Source: Candidatus Phycosocius spiralis (GTDB taxonomy: Bacteria; Pseudomonadota; Alphaproteobacteria; Caulobacterales; Aquidulcibacteraceae). Taken from it: a stretch of 64,000 nucleotides of DNA. Shown piece by piece: positions 1 to 10,043 of this stretch. The stretch's first letter is position 1. Each line of letters starts with the position of its first letter. Location of the stretch: positions 43,201 to 107,200 of the forward strand of contig NZ_BPFZ01000009.1 in assembly GCF_030158815.1 (NCBI RefSeq). Direction: 5' to 3'. The translations under genes and the position numbers were made by a program. The notes beneath the pieces are model-generated. The model was given only the letters and a program-made list of their open reading frames with translations. It did not search any database and was not told the DNA's origin.

Positions 1-2
1 TA

Positions 3-155
3 GCCCAGCAATTGGTGCCACGCCTGACCACCATCCGACAAGATATTGCGGCGGGTGCTCATTATTTGATCGATTGCCTGATCAAGCGCATAGGAGACCA
101 AGAAACAGCCTCCATCGTCATGAAGCCCGAATTGATTGTGCGCATGTCAAGCTGA
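3..155 (+). CDS. LacI-family transcriptional regulator, C-terminal fragment
   Basis: An open frame enters from the left edge and ends at TGA 153-155, giving about 50 residues. The segment reads LTTIRQDIAAGAHYLID and ends with PELIVRMSS. This matches the conserved C-terminal tail of LacI/PurR-type sugar repressors, where the ligand-binding domain ends in a 'TTIRQ...PELIVR.S' pattern. The DNA-binding N-terminus lies outside the window. It converges on the sugar transporter at 161-1486, and a LacI-type palindrome lies upstream of that transporter, so the regulator probably controls it. The inducer cannot be inferred. Identification rests on recalled family consensus over a short stretch. Confidence 0.7.
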   Translation, partial: AQQLVPRLTTIRQDIAAGAHYLIDCLIKRIGDQETASIVMKPELIVRMSS

Positions 156-160
156 ACCCA

Positions 161-1486
161 TTAAGCAACAAAGATTTTGGGGGATTTATCGCGCACCCAA
201 AACACCGCAACAGCTGCGCAAATCATCAAAATCCCAGACATAGTTATGACATTGCGCGCGTCGCCACCCATCAAAGGCTTATAGTAAAACGGTAAGGTGG
301 CCGCGATTAACAACATGGGGATTACGATCATCATGTTAAAAATGCCCATATAAACCCCGGTCCGCTCTGGGGGAATTGCGTTAGCGAGGATGATGTAAGG
401 GTTGCCCATGATGCTGGCCCAGCCAAGACCAACCCCGATGGCTGGAATAAACAATAATGCTTTATGGGTGATATGGGGAATGGCCAGCATACCAAGTCCT
501 GCCAAGATTAAACAAACTGCATGCATGGTAGCCGCACCAAATCGACGGGTGAAGGGCACGATGGCAAATGCTGCTAAAAACGCGATACCATTATAAAAGC
601 CACCAATCTCGCCATTGGTCACTACTGCCATACGAAATCCGGTCGATGTGGGATCCGATGTGCCATAGACAGAGCGGCTAATCGCATAGACGATATAGCC
701 CCAATAAGCAGCCATACCATACCATTGAAACAAGCTCATCACTGCAAGTTTTCTCATCGCAAGTGGCATTTCCAAAATCGCGTGCCAAATCTCCATCAAT
801 GTTGCCTTCACCGTTAAGGGCTTACTAGAGATTAATTGAATTTGCGCTTGCGTCAGTGGTAATTCACGTACCCGTAATACTGACCATAGGATGGTTGTGA
901 GTGACAAAACAGCACCGATCGTAAAAGCGACTTTGGTCACATGGGGGATATTGCGCGAATCCACATCATCAATACTAAAACCCAAAAGATTAATCATGAT
1001 GGAGGGTGACAGATAAGCGAGCATTTGGGCAAGCCCCGTAAATGCGCTTTGGGACAAGAAGCCGAACTGACGCTGATCGGGTGCCAAACGATCACTAACA
1101 TAGGCGCGGTAAGGCTCCATCGTGATGTTATTGCCAGCATCCAATATCCATAGGAGCGATACCGCCATCACAATGCTGGAGCTAAGCGGCATAAAGAACA
1201 GGCCAAAGGAGCACATAATGGCCCCGACAATAAAATAAGGTGTGCGCCGACCCCAACGCGAAGCTGTCCGATCACTCATCGCTCCTACAATCGGCTGAAT
1301 GATCAATCCGGTGAGTGGCCCGGCTAATTGTAACAACGGTAAGGAAGCTTCATCCGCTCCCAAATAACTATAGATTGGGCCCATATTGCCCTGTTGCAAG
1401 CCAAAGCTGAATTGTAGTCCCAAAAAGCCTAAATTCATTTCTGCAATGCGCCATAGCGACAAACGCGGTTGGAGACTCGTGGACAT
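161..1486 (-). CDS. MFS sugar:cation symporter (GPH/SLC45-like)
   Basis: A 441-residue integral inner-membrane protein with about 12 hydrophobic segments. The loop between helices 2 and 3 reads SDRTASRWGRRTPYF, the signature of GPH/SLC45-type sucrose or glycoside transporters, followed by long alternating membrane segments. The ATG at 1484-1486 is chosen because a good Shine-Dalgarno (GGGAGGA) sits about 5 nt upstream. The frame stays open a further 46 codons upstream, but those codons do not look like transporter N-terminus. A perfect GCAATCGATTGC palindrome lies about 100 bp upstream, and the converging gene encodes a LacI-type regulator. Together these suggest a small sugar-uptake locus. 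The substrate is probably a disaccharide or glycoside, which is inference only. Confidence 0.85.
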   Translation of the reverse strand: MSTSLQPRLSLWRIAEMNLGFLGLQFSFGLQQGNMGPIYSYLGADEASLPLLQLAGPLTGLIIQPIVGAMSDRTASRWGRRTPYFIVGAIMCSFGLFFMPLSSSIVMAVSLLWILDAGNNITMEPYRAYVSDRLAPDQRQFGFLSQSAFTGLAQMLAYLSPSIMINLLGFSIDDVDSRNIPHVTKVAFTIGAVLSLTTILWSVLRVRELPLTQAQIQLISSKPLTVKATLMEIWHAILEMPLAMRKLAVMSLFQWYGMAAYWGYIVYAISRSVYGTSDPTSTGFRMAVVTNGEIGGFYNGIAFLAAFAIVPFTRRFGAATMHAVCLILAGLGMLAIPHITHKALLFIPAIGVGLGWASIMGNPYIILANAIPPERTGVYMGIFNMMIVIPMLLIAATLPFYYKPLMGGDARNVITMSGILMICAAVAVFWVRDKSPKIFVA

Positions 1487-1582
1487 CTTTTCCTCCCAAG
1501 GCCACATCGATGCTATGACCCCTTTGTGTAGCCATATCACCCATCTCCTTGAACGGAGCGGCTCATTGAATTTATCCATATC

Positions 1583-1594
1583 GCAATCGATTGC
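1583..1594. promoter_or_regulatory. LacI-family operator upstream of the sugar transporter
   Basis: GCAATCGATTGC is a perfect 12-bp palindrome with a central CG, the usual form of LacI/GalR-family operators. It lies 97 bp upstream of the transporter start codon. A LacI-type regulator gene ends on the other side of the transporter. Regulation of the transporter by that protein is inferred. Confidence 0.55.
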
Positions 1595-1806
1595 ACCCGC
1601 CAAGAGGCTGTGGTGGGCATGCAAGTTAGAAGGTTACATGATCAGCATGGCCTTCGCCATGATAGATCGGGAGTATATCATCATGGCGAGGATCAATACC
1701 AATCAGGGGGATGTATCTTGAAAGAAAAAAGCATTAAAATGAATGGGATAAGCTGACTTCAAGCCTATCGCGACCATCAATCAACACTTAGCTAGTGCAA
1801 CTTTGG

Positions 1807-3664
<1,858 letters not shown>

Positions 3665-3688
3665 TCAAAGTTTAAAGTGGAGGAAGAA

Positions 3689-3979
3689 TTAGGATTCAAG
3701 AATGCCCATGACGTCGCTTTCCTTCATGATAAGAAGGTCGTCGCCATCGATCTTCACTTCCGTGCCAGACCATTTACCAAACAAGATTTTGTCGCCAACC
3801 TTTAGGTCCATGGCGATACGATCGCCATCTTCATCGCGGGCACCGGGTCCTACAGCGATGATTTCACCTTCTTGCGGCTTTTCTTTAGCGGTATCTGGAA
3901 TGATGATCCCGCCTTTGGATTTGGTTTCTTCTTCAACGCGCTTTACCAGCACGCGGTCGCCAAGCGGACGAAATGCCAT
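3689..3979 (-). CDS. groS: 10-kDa co-chaperonin GroES
   Basis: A 96-residue lid protein of the chaperonin. It starts [14 protein letters not shown] and contains the mobile-loop region [19 protein letters not shown] and the conserved [16 protein letters not shown] segment. It is the first gene of the groES-groEL operon. A GGGAG ribosome-binding site precedes the ATG, and the CIRCE operator lies about 70 bp upstream, consistent with HrcA repression relieved by heat shock. Confidence 0.99.
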   Translation of the reverse strand: MAFRPLGDRVLVKRVEEETKSKGGIIIPDTAKEKPQEGEIIAVGPGARDEDGDRIAMDLKVGDKILFGKWSGTEVKIDGDDLLIMKESDVMGILES

Positions 3980-4046
3980 TTGACTTGCTCCCTTAGAGAA
4001 TTGTCAGGTTAAATTGAGTGTATAGATGCCTGAGGGTAACCGAGAT

Positions 4047-4073
4047 TTAGCACTCACTATCCTCGACTGCTAA
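4047..4073. promoter_or_regulatory. CIRCE element (HrcA operator) of groES-groEL
   Basis: TTAGCACTC, nine bases, then GACTGCTAA. The consensus is TTAGCACTC-N9-GAGTGCTAA, so the left arm is perfect and the right arm has one mismatch. It lies directly upstream of groES. HrcA binding here is established for this family of sites; hrcA itself is not in the window. Confidence 0.9.
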
Positions 4074-4207
4074 CACGACATGGAGGTAGGCACCCAAGTT
4101 GGGTGTGTCAACAGGCAGCTGCGAAAAAAGATCAGATTCATGATTATGGTCAACAAGATTAAGAGAAAGACGATGACATAACCTCTCCTACATTCTATGG
4201 GACCACC

Positions 4208-5074
4208 ATGACCGAAACACCCCTCACCCTTGTTAAAGCCTGGACTAAAGCGCGTAAGCGACTGGAACATGCGGGCATTGATATGCCGGTGATTGATGCA
4301 CGGATTTTATTGTTGGCAGCAACAGGTTTGGATCGGGCGACCTTGATCAGCGAACCCCATTTAACCTTGACCGAAAATTCTGCGGCGACTTTTGAAACCT
4401 ATGTCGCACGGCGGGCGGCGCGTGAACCCGCCGCCCATATTATAGGCAAGAAAGGATTTTGGACCCTAGACTTGCATAGCGACCGTCGTGCCTTGGTACC
4501 ACGTCCAGAAACCGAAGTCATTGTCGATATGGTATTAAAGACCTTTGTCATGGACGAGCCGAAGCGGGTACTTGATCTTGGGGTTGGTGCGGGCACGATT
4601 ATAATGTCACTATTGGTTGAACGCCCGGCATGGTCAGGGGTGGGCATAGATGTATGCCCAGATGCGTTGAGCCTGGCACATGAAAATGCTGCATCCTTGG
4701 GTTTGCTAAACCGGCTTAGCTTGCAAGTGGGTCATTGGCATCAGGGGATTGAAGAACGCTTCGATTGTGTTGTCTCTAACCCGCCCTATATCCCCAGTGC
4801 AGACCTTGCAACACTTGAAGATGAAGTAAGATTATATGATCCAAGAATGGCACTTGATGGTGGGGCTGATGGCTTAGACCCTTATCGAACTTTGTTTTCT
4901 GCTCTACCCAGTCTCTTAAAGCCCAACGGCATTTTTGCCTTTGAATTTGGGATGAATCAAAGCGACCCTGTGTTAGCGATGGCGCGTACCACACAAGGAT
5001 TAGGGAATATATCAATCATCAAAGACCTTTCCAACATCGACCGGGTCATTATGGGCACTTGGCATCCCACCTGA
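4208..5074 (+). CDS. prmC: Peptide chain release factor N5-glutamine methyltransferase
   Basis: A 288-residue HemK/PrmC enzyme that uses SAM to methylate the GGQ glutamine of release factors RF1/RF2. A helical N-terminal domain (about 1-85) contains the conserved RRAAREPAAHIIGKKGFW segment. It is followed by a Rossmann methyltransferase domain with motif I at about 123-129 (DLGVGAG) and the catalytic NPPY at about 191-194. In many alphaproteobacteria prmC follows prfA and precedes a DUF4167 gene. Here DUF4167 follows after a 490-bp gap, while prfA is absent upstream, where groES-groEL is divergent. Confidence 0.95.
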   Translation: MTETPLTLVKAWTKARKRLEHAGIDMPVIDARILLLAATGLDRATLISEPHLTLTENSAATFETYVARRAAREPAAHIIGKKGFWTLDLHSDRRALVPRPETEVIVDMVLKTFVMDEPKRVLDLGVGAGTIIMSLLVERPAWSGVGIDVCPDALSLAHENAASLGLLNRLSLQVGHWHQGIEERFDCVVSNPPYIPSADLATLEDEVRLYDPRMALDGGADGLDPYRTLFSALPSLLKPNGIFAFEFGMNQSDPVLAMARTTQGLGNISIIKDLSNIDRVIMGTWHPT

Positions 5075-5564
5075 TTTTGAGGGGGTTGAAGCCGGTTTCG
5101 AGACACAATTATGCACAATGATGATGAACATTACATACAAGCTCTTTTCAAATGCTTCTAATCAAGCTATTGAAGATTCGTTCAAGATGCGTCCCGGAGG
5201 GGGGCTGCATTTGATAACGACACATCATCAACTCTTTTTCAATTCTTTGTGTAGTGCTCATTATGTACCCATATGCCTGCATTGGGGCCCAGCATCATTC
5301 TTAGATCTTTGATTTAGAGTTTGATCATGTGTTTACAGTTGATCGGCTAAGCATAAAATCCAAAGTTGGATGTGTTTGCGAAATACTGTTTGGGGTTGTT
5401 TGTGCGCAGTCCATGTACAATGTTCACAATCCATGCCCCCATTTTAAACCCTTGCGCGCCAAGCTTTCATTGAAAGCGGTCGCGCAGACGCCATGAAACT
5501 GGCTTGCAAGCTTGCTCATGGCATTAATTGGCCAAACAAAAGCCAGGAAACATACAGGGCTTGC
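5075..5564. other. Intergenic region between prmC and the DUF4167 gene
   Basis: About 490 bp without a convincing gene. Short open frames exist but have no recognisable product or clear ribosome-binding site. It presumably holds the DUF4167 gene promoter; I see no clear terminator or operator. Confidence 0.5.
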
Positions 5565-6533
5565 ATGATGAAGCGGCAACGCACCCGGGGACGTAATCCC
5601 GGACAAAAACCACAAAACAATAATCCAAATCGCGCTTATGAGTCGAACGGCCCAGATATCAAGGTTCGAGGCTCGGCACAGACTGTCTTTGAAAAATACC
5701 AACAACTCTCCCGCGACGCCAATAGCGCTGGCGACCGGGTTCTTGGTGAAAATTATCAGCAACATGCTGAGCATTATTTCCGCGTATTGCGCGCCATGCA
5801 GCCCACCTTTGTGCCACGTTCTGAAATGATGATTGCAGGCTATGATGATGATTTAGACGATGGAGATGAGAGTGGTGAAACAGCTGAAGGCACTGAGAAT
5901 GAAGCCAATGAGGCTGATGATAGCCCTTCTACGCGAGACTTTAACCCAAACCGCCAGCAACGCGACAACCGGCTAGAGGGGCGTGGCGAAACCCGTCAAG
6001 ATGGCGAGGAGGATCGATTTAGCCGCCGCCGCCGCAGACGGCGTGACCGCTTTGGCAATGACATACCCTATAACTCTAATGCCGGTAATGGCATCGGCGA
6101 TGATGTCCAGCATGATGTCCAACGCATCCCTCGGATTGAGCAACGCTCAGACAATCGTGCTGACAACCGAAGTGGTAACCGATATGATTCTCGCACAGAT
6201 GTGCGCGAGGTCGGTCAAGATAGCGTTCGTGAAGGGCGGTTTGAGAAGCAAGGTGACAAGCGTGGTTATGATGATACGCTCACGCCTATTCACTCTCAGG
6301 AGGTCTATTCACTGCCCGTCCGATCCACACCTAACGAATTTGATGGCCAGGCCAGCTATAGTGAACCTGATGAAATCATCAAAACGCCTCAAGACGCATC
6401 AGCCCGCACACGCCGGCCACGTCCCCCACGTGCACCCCGCGAAGCACGTAAAGCCAATGAAGAAGATCAAGGCTTTGGTTCTGAACTACCGGCCTTTTTG
6501 TCAACTCCCGTTCCAACACCGGGCGGGGAATAG
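5565..6533 (+). CDS. DUF4167 domain-containing protein
   Basis: About 322 residues. The conserved DUF4167 domain occupies the first ~85 residues. It has a basic start (KRQRTRGRNPGQKPQN), then NPNRAYESNGPDIKVRG, then AEHYFRVLRAMQP. The remainder is low-complexity: an acidic stretch, then an Arg/Asp/Asn-rich tail with RRRRRRRD and RPRPPRAPREARK patches. This composition suggests a nucleic-acid-associated protein, but the family has no established function. The frame opens further upstream at 5493, but the conserved domain starts at the adjacent ATGs 5565/5568. Its position after prmC is the usual alphaproteobacterial arrangement. Confidence 0.85.
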   Translation: MMKRQRTRGRNPGQKPQNNNPNRAYESNGPDIKVRGSAQTVFEKYQQLSRDANSAGDRVLGENYQQHAEHYFRVLRAMQPTFVPRSEMMIAGYDDDLDDGDESGETAEGTENEANEADDSPSTRDFNPNRQQRDNRLEGRGETRQDGEEDRFSRRRRRRRDRFGNDIPYNSNAGNGIGDDVQHDVQRIPRIEQRSDNRADNRSGNRYDSRTDVREVGQDSVREGRFEKQGDKRGYDDTLTPIHSQEVYSLPVRSTPNEFDGQASYSEPDEIIKTPQDASARTRRPRPPRAPREARKANEEDQGFGSELPAFLSTPVPTPGGE

Positions 6534-6748
6534 GGCGTTCAAGTAAAAGGAGCGCGCAGCCAAGCTGCACTTATCAATATCGGTGCGTGCCTCGTGGTCC
6601 GCGCTCATGCCTTGCTTCATTTTGTGGGCTGAAAATCGAATAAGCCTTTGCGCAAGCATAGTGCGGCGCATAGGCGCGCCGAAAACGGACCTCGTTGGTA
6701 CCGTTGGGGGCGAACACGATGCATTCCCTATCGAGCGCACCCTACGCG
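6534..6748. other. Probable gene debris at the edge of the accessory scar
   Basis: No intact gene. On the minus strand a short open stretch (about 6586-6732) reads protein-like (for example APNGTNEVRFRRAYAP) but has no start codon or family match I recognise. It is probably decayed coding sequence from the same accessory block as the neighbouring orphan and mobile-element fragments. Confidence 0.35.
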
Positions 6749-6961
6749 TTATTTGTAGCTCACGTGCCAGATCTCATGACTTGAGGTGTTTAGGCTCCGA
6801 TTGGCTGCATAGGCCTTCCTAACCGCCGCCCATGCTTTGTCACTTTCTTGCAACTCACAAACATCCGCGTCACCATTTTCACCACAATAAGCCCACTCTA
6901 CTTCAATCAAACGCGGTCGACCTAGACGATCTGTTTCGAGGCTGCGTGCTAGCCCGTACAC
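6749..6961 (-). CDS. Hypothetical protein or severed C-terminal part of the lipoprotein gene
   Basis: A 70-codon frame starting at GTG 6959-6961, with a GAGG about 11 nt upstream. It has a natural-looking composition (LGRPRLIEVEWAYCGENG, then ELQESDKAWAAVRKAYAAN). It lies in the same frame as the lipoprotein gene immediately upstream and is separated from it only by that gene's TGA (6977-6979) plus five codons. Either it is a separate small gene or it was once fused to the upstream gene and cut off by a nonsense mutation. I recognise no family. Confidence 0.35.
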   Translation of the reverse strand: MYGLARSLETDRLGRPRLIEVEWAYCGENGDADVCELQESDKAWAAVRKAYAANRSLNTSSHEIWHVSYK

Positions 6962-6976
6962 CGCCGATTTTACGCC

Positions 6977-7345
6977 TCAGGGTGGGTCGTTTGAAGCCTT
7001 TGGGGCGTTTTGCATCTCTTTGCTTTGGAAAAATGGGTGGATAAGTGCAAACCCAAGTCCATCAGAAGCTACTCGCCGAAAATAAATCCTACCTTTCGCC
7101 GGCTTTTGGCCCGAAGTATGGGCGACTAGGGGATGACCCGCCACAACAAAACCGCGACTTATCTCAGCATAATCGGCTTTTTTGATTTCATCAGCTAATA
7201 GAAAAAGCGGATTCCCCGAGGTCACAACGATGCGCGATGCATCGCCAAATGGCCATTCTGAAGTCTTTGGCGGTGGCCCGGTCACAATGTTACAGGCAGC
7301 AACATAGATCATAGCAAAAAATCCAAAGAGAATTTTTGGCTTCAT
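6977..7345 (-). CDS. Small putative lipoprotein, function unknown
   Basis: About 122 residues. The start at the second Met (7345) gives a classic lipoprotein signal peptide: MKPKILFGFFAMIYVAAC, with lipobox VAAC and lipidated Cys at residue 18. The mature part contains SEWPFGDASRIVVTSGNP and no motif I recognise. It sits in a small block of mobile-element remnants and orphan frames next to tRNA-Ser, so it may be horizontally acquired cargo. The frame resumes immediately after the stop codon. Confidence 0.5.
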   Translation of the reverse strand: MKPKILFGFFAMIYVAACNIVTGPPPKTSEWPFGDASRIVVTSGNPLFLLADEIKKADYAEISRGFVVAGHPLVAHTSGQKPAKGRIYFRRVASDGLGFALIHPFFQSKEMQNAPKASNDPP

Positions 7346-7414
7346 CCTTATTTGCCCCAAGTTATTTGGGTCGTGCCTTTAAGAAATGCGTCAAAGAGAT
7401 CAGGAATACCGTTA

Positions 7415-7487
7415 GGGCCGCCACATGCTCACGCGTCAAACCGCTGTTCAATGCCAAACGCACCGCCTCATATCGAACCTCTTCTCC
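7415..7487 (-). pseudogene. IS3-type transposase OrfA fragment
   Basis: On the minus strand about 25 codons read GEEVRYEAVRLALNSGLTRE followed by HVAA. This resembles the N-terminal helix-turn-helix of IS3-family OrfA proteins (typical form: EAVRLAL.SGL.R..VA.DLG). The frame is closed upstream by TAA, and after HVAA the similarity stops. It is a relic only; no terminal inverted repeats are visible. Confidence 0.4.
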
Positions 7488-7539
7488 TTATACCTGTGTC
7501 ATGGTTCTACTCCTGATTAGGTGCTTTACATCTCACCCC

Positions 7540-7917
7540 ACCGGAACGAAACCGTTACAAGTCCAGAACTCGATCAATACCCTGACTGAGCTGTCCCCGG
7601 ATGATCGCCTGTTTCCCTTCAACAACGGCTTAGCATGGTACCGATGGGATGCACTGCGAGAACGTATGAAAGAGATCGGGACACCTATTGATGATGTCGT
7701 GCTGCACTCACTGCGCCACACCTGCCTGACCCGTCTGGCTAAGCGCCTACCGATACAGATTGTCAGCAAGTGGGCCGGACATGCGGACTTCTCGATCACC
7801 GCCCGTGTTTACTCCCACCTTTCTGTTGATGATCTGCTTGGAGGTCTCGATGTTTTGAATAACAGTAGTGCTGACATCCAATCTTCCACCAATACGGCGT
7901 TATCTGTGACTGGATAG
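7540..7917 (+). pseudogene. Tyrosine recombinase (phage/island integrase), C-terminal remnant
   Basis: The last ~120 codons carry the catalytic half of a tyrosine recombinase. VLHSLRHTCLTRLAK supplies the His-x-x-Arg box, KWAGHADFSITARVYSHL supplies the Gly-His box, and the Tyr nucleophile lies in VYSHL. The N-terminal arm-binding and core-binding domains and the first catalytic Arg region are missing, and upstream codons in this frame look unrelated. The remnant ends 45 bp from the 3' end of tRNA-Ser(CGA), the usual integration site for such enzymes. It is inferred to be the scar of an excised or decayed integrative element. Confidence 0.75.
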
Positions 7918-7961
7918 TCACACTCTGATCCAGTTAATACCTAGTTTCTATACGAAAATAA

Positions 7962-8051
7962 TGGCGGAGGAGGAGGGATTCGAACCCTCGATAGGCTTGC
8001 ACCTATAACGGTTTTCGAGACCGCCGCATTCGACCACTCTGCCACCCCTCC
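7962..8051 (-). tRNA. tRNA-Ser(CGA)
   Basis: A 90-nt class II tRNA on the minus strand. The acceptor arms GGAGGGG and CTCCTCC pair with one G-T pair, the discriminator is G, and CCA is encoded. The anticodon loop reads CTCGAAA, giving anticodon CGA (reads UCG). A long variable arm and a T-loop TTCGAAT are present. Its 3' end points at the integrase remnant. Confidence 0.93.
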
Positions 8052-8175
8052 GGTGCGCGCTTAGGATTGCTCAAAACCCCAAGTCAAGGGCGCGGGTTTA
8101 AGCACCATTCGACCTGCTGACAAGATGGGGTGTGCAGGGGGCTGGTGGTTATTGTCTCATTGGTGCACATGTTAA

Positions 8176-8937
8176 ATGATGACCTACGATCATGGCCCCA
8201 GCCTCGCCCCCGATACCTCGCCTGTGGTACCTGGTATGGCGACGCGCGCTATACCAACCCCCAGCACTGTAGCCCCCATTGCCGCTTTCGACGTCGATGG
8301 CACACTGACTTGGGCTGATTCCTTTAGTTTATTTTTGCGCTTCGTGGCTGGGCGTTGGGGTTTTTTGTTAAAGATGGCACGTTTAGTGCCAGACTTTGTA
8401 GCCTATAGTTTTGGGATGATGCCACGTGCTGGTCTGAAAGAAAAAATCATCCATGCTTTTTTAGGCGGCATGAAGGCCGCCCATTATCACCACTTATGCG
8501 CCGATTTTGCGCGCTTTATCTATCCCCTGATCGCGCGACCCGACGCTTTGGCGCGGCTGCGGGCGCATCAGGGCATTCATGACCAGGTGGTGTTGGTATC
8601 AGCTTCGTTGCAAGATTATCTTGCCTGCTGGGCCGCTGACTTAGGCGTGCCTGCAGTCTTGGCAACGCGGGTGGAGGTGGTGGCGGGCCTGTTAACTGGC
8701 AGGCTTGATGGCCCCAATTGTTGGGGCCCGCAAAAACTGGTGGCCATTCAAGGTGCTTATGGACAAACGTTTTTAGCGGCGGCATATGGCGATACGCGCG
8801 GGGATAAAGAAATGCTAGAAGGTGCGCAAAATCAAGGTTATCGGATATTTCAGGAGCGGCCTCGCAACTATCAATCGCAAATTTTAAGCCTGTATTTGGG
8901 CAATCAGATAGAGCGATGGCGGGCCAATCAGGGCTGA
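8176..8937 (+). CDS. HAD-IB family phosphatase
   Basis: About 253 residues, haloacid dehalogenase superfamily subfamily IB (phosphoserine-phosphatase-like). Motif I AAFDVDGTLTWADSF (about 37-51) supplies the nucleophile Asp. Motif II is the VVLVSASLQDYL Ser, and motif III/IV is GDTRGDKEML. The expected helical cap lies between motifs I and II. The substrate is unknown; members act on phosphoserine, lysophosphatidic-type or other small phosphomonoesters. The N-terminus before residue ~35 is poorly conserved and the true start may be the ATG at 8236. It precedes the ELM1-like gene by 35 bp on the same strand. Confidence 0.85.
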   Translation: MMTYDHGPSLAPDTSPVVPGMATRAIPTPSTVAPIAAFDVDGTLTWADSFSLFLRFVAGRWGFLLKMARLVPDFVAYSFGMMPRAGLKEKIIHAFLGGMKAAHYHHLCADFARFIYPLIARPDALARLRAHQGIHDQVVLVSASLQDYLACWAADLGVPAVLATRVEVVAGLLTGRLDGPNCWGPQKLVAIQGAYGQTFLAAAYGDTRGDKEMLEGAQNQGYRIFQERPRNYQSQILSLYLGNQIERWRANQG

Positions 8938-8972
8938 ACATCTATTTGGTTGGAAATTGGGGATGGTGTTAG

Positions 8973-9950
8973 ATGGGCGATAAGCCGGTGTCGATTTGGT
9001 GCGTATCAGATGGTCGCGCCGGGATAGAACGCCAAACCATCGCTGTCGCCGATGCCATGAGCGAGCTTAAGCCTGTTGATATGAAAGTCGTGCGCCTAGA
9101 GCCCCGCGGGCTTCAACTTGGCCTGCCCCCCACTTTATGGCCCTTGCCACGGGCTGCCCTGCCCGTTGAACAAAGGCAACATCTCAAAGCGCCTTGGCCC
9201 GATGTTTGGATTGGTAATGGCAGGCGCTCTATCCCCTATTCCTTGCGCGCCAAAAAATGGAGTGGAGGGCAGACATTGGTGGTTCAACTGCAAAATCCGC
9301 GCGTTAATCCTGCCCGATTTGATGTCGTCGCCCCGCCTTTGCACGATCATGTTCGCGGTCCTAATGTGGTTTCAACCCTAGGCGCACCAGTCTGGTATAC
9401 GCAACACCAAATCAGGCATGCACTATTGGCCACCCAACAAGAAGATAAGGACGAACGATTGCCTGTGCTTGTGATACTCGGCGGTTCGTCCAAACATCAC
9501 ACCTTCACCCTCGATCGCGCCCATAGGATCGTGGCCGATTTACAGCCTCTTCTCGCTCAAAATCTCCGGCTCATGATGACCACATCGCGGCGGACGCCAC
9601 AGCCGGTTGAAGCGGTATTCCGTGCATTTGCTAGCAATAGTGGATTTGAATTTTTTGCCGATGAAACCCGCGATGGCCCAAACCCCTATTTGGCTTGGTT
9701 GGCCCAAGCTCGCATCGCGTTGGTAAGCGAAGATTCTACCAATATGATGACCGATGCCGCCTTTTTTGGGTTGCCCATTTATCTGATTAGATTAGATGGC
9801 GGCGATGCTAAATTCACCCGCTTACATGATGGATTGATCAAGCATGGAGCTGCACGCTGGTTTGAAGGACATTTGGCAAGCTGGACTTATAGGCCTGTGC
9901 GGGACGCCATGGTGATTGCTGAAGCTATTGTGGCTAAGCTGAAGGATTAA
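8973..9950 (+). CDS. ELM1-like GT-B fold protein (mitochondrial fission ELM1 family)
   Basis: A 325-residue protein of the DUF1022/Mito_fiss_Elm1 family. Family-typical stretches include WCVSDGRAGIERQT at the N-terminus, WPDVWIGNGRRSIPYSL, LVVQLQNPRVNPARFDVV, the glycine-rich VILGGSSKHH, and LVSEDSTNMMTDAAFFGLP near the C-terminus. Plant ELM1 recruits dynamin to mitochondria. The bacterial homologues have a glycosyltransferase-B-like fold, and their role is not established. It forms a likely pair with the HAD phosphatase upstream. Confidence 0.88.
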   Translation: MGDKPVSIWCVSDGRAGIERQTIAVADAMSELKPVDMKVVRLEPRGLQLGLPPTLWPLPRAALPVEQRQHLKAPWPDVWIGNGRRSIPYSLRAKKWSGGQTLVVQLQNPRVNPARFDVVAPPLHDHVRGPNVVSTLGAPVWYTQHQIRHALLATQQEDKDERLPVLVILGGSSKHHTFTLDRAHRIVADLQPLLAQNLRLMMTTSRRTPQPVEAVFRAFASNSGFEFFADETRDGPNPYLAWLAQARIALVSEDSTNMMTDAAFFGLPIYLIRLDGGDAKFTRLHDGLIKHGAARWFEGHLASWTYRPVRDAMVIAEAIVAKLKD

Positions 9951-10043
9951 AGCACCGGAGAAGGAAGCCTACCACTGCAGCAATTGTGCGCCCAACAAAG
10001 CACCAGGTGCTGATGCAACGCCATTTGCGGCCCCATTAATGGA

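Noticed and set aside
5118..5312. A 64-codon open frame in the prmC-DUF4167 gap
   Set aside because: Composition is not protein-like and no ribosome-binding site or family match is present.
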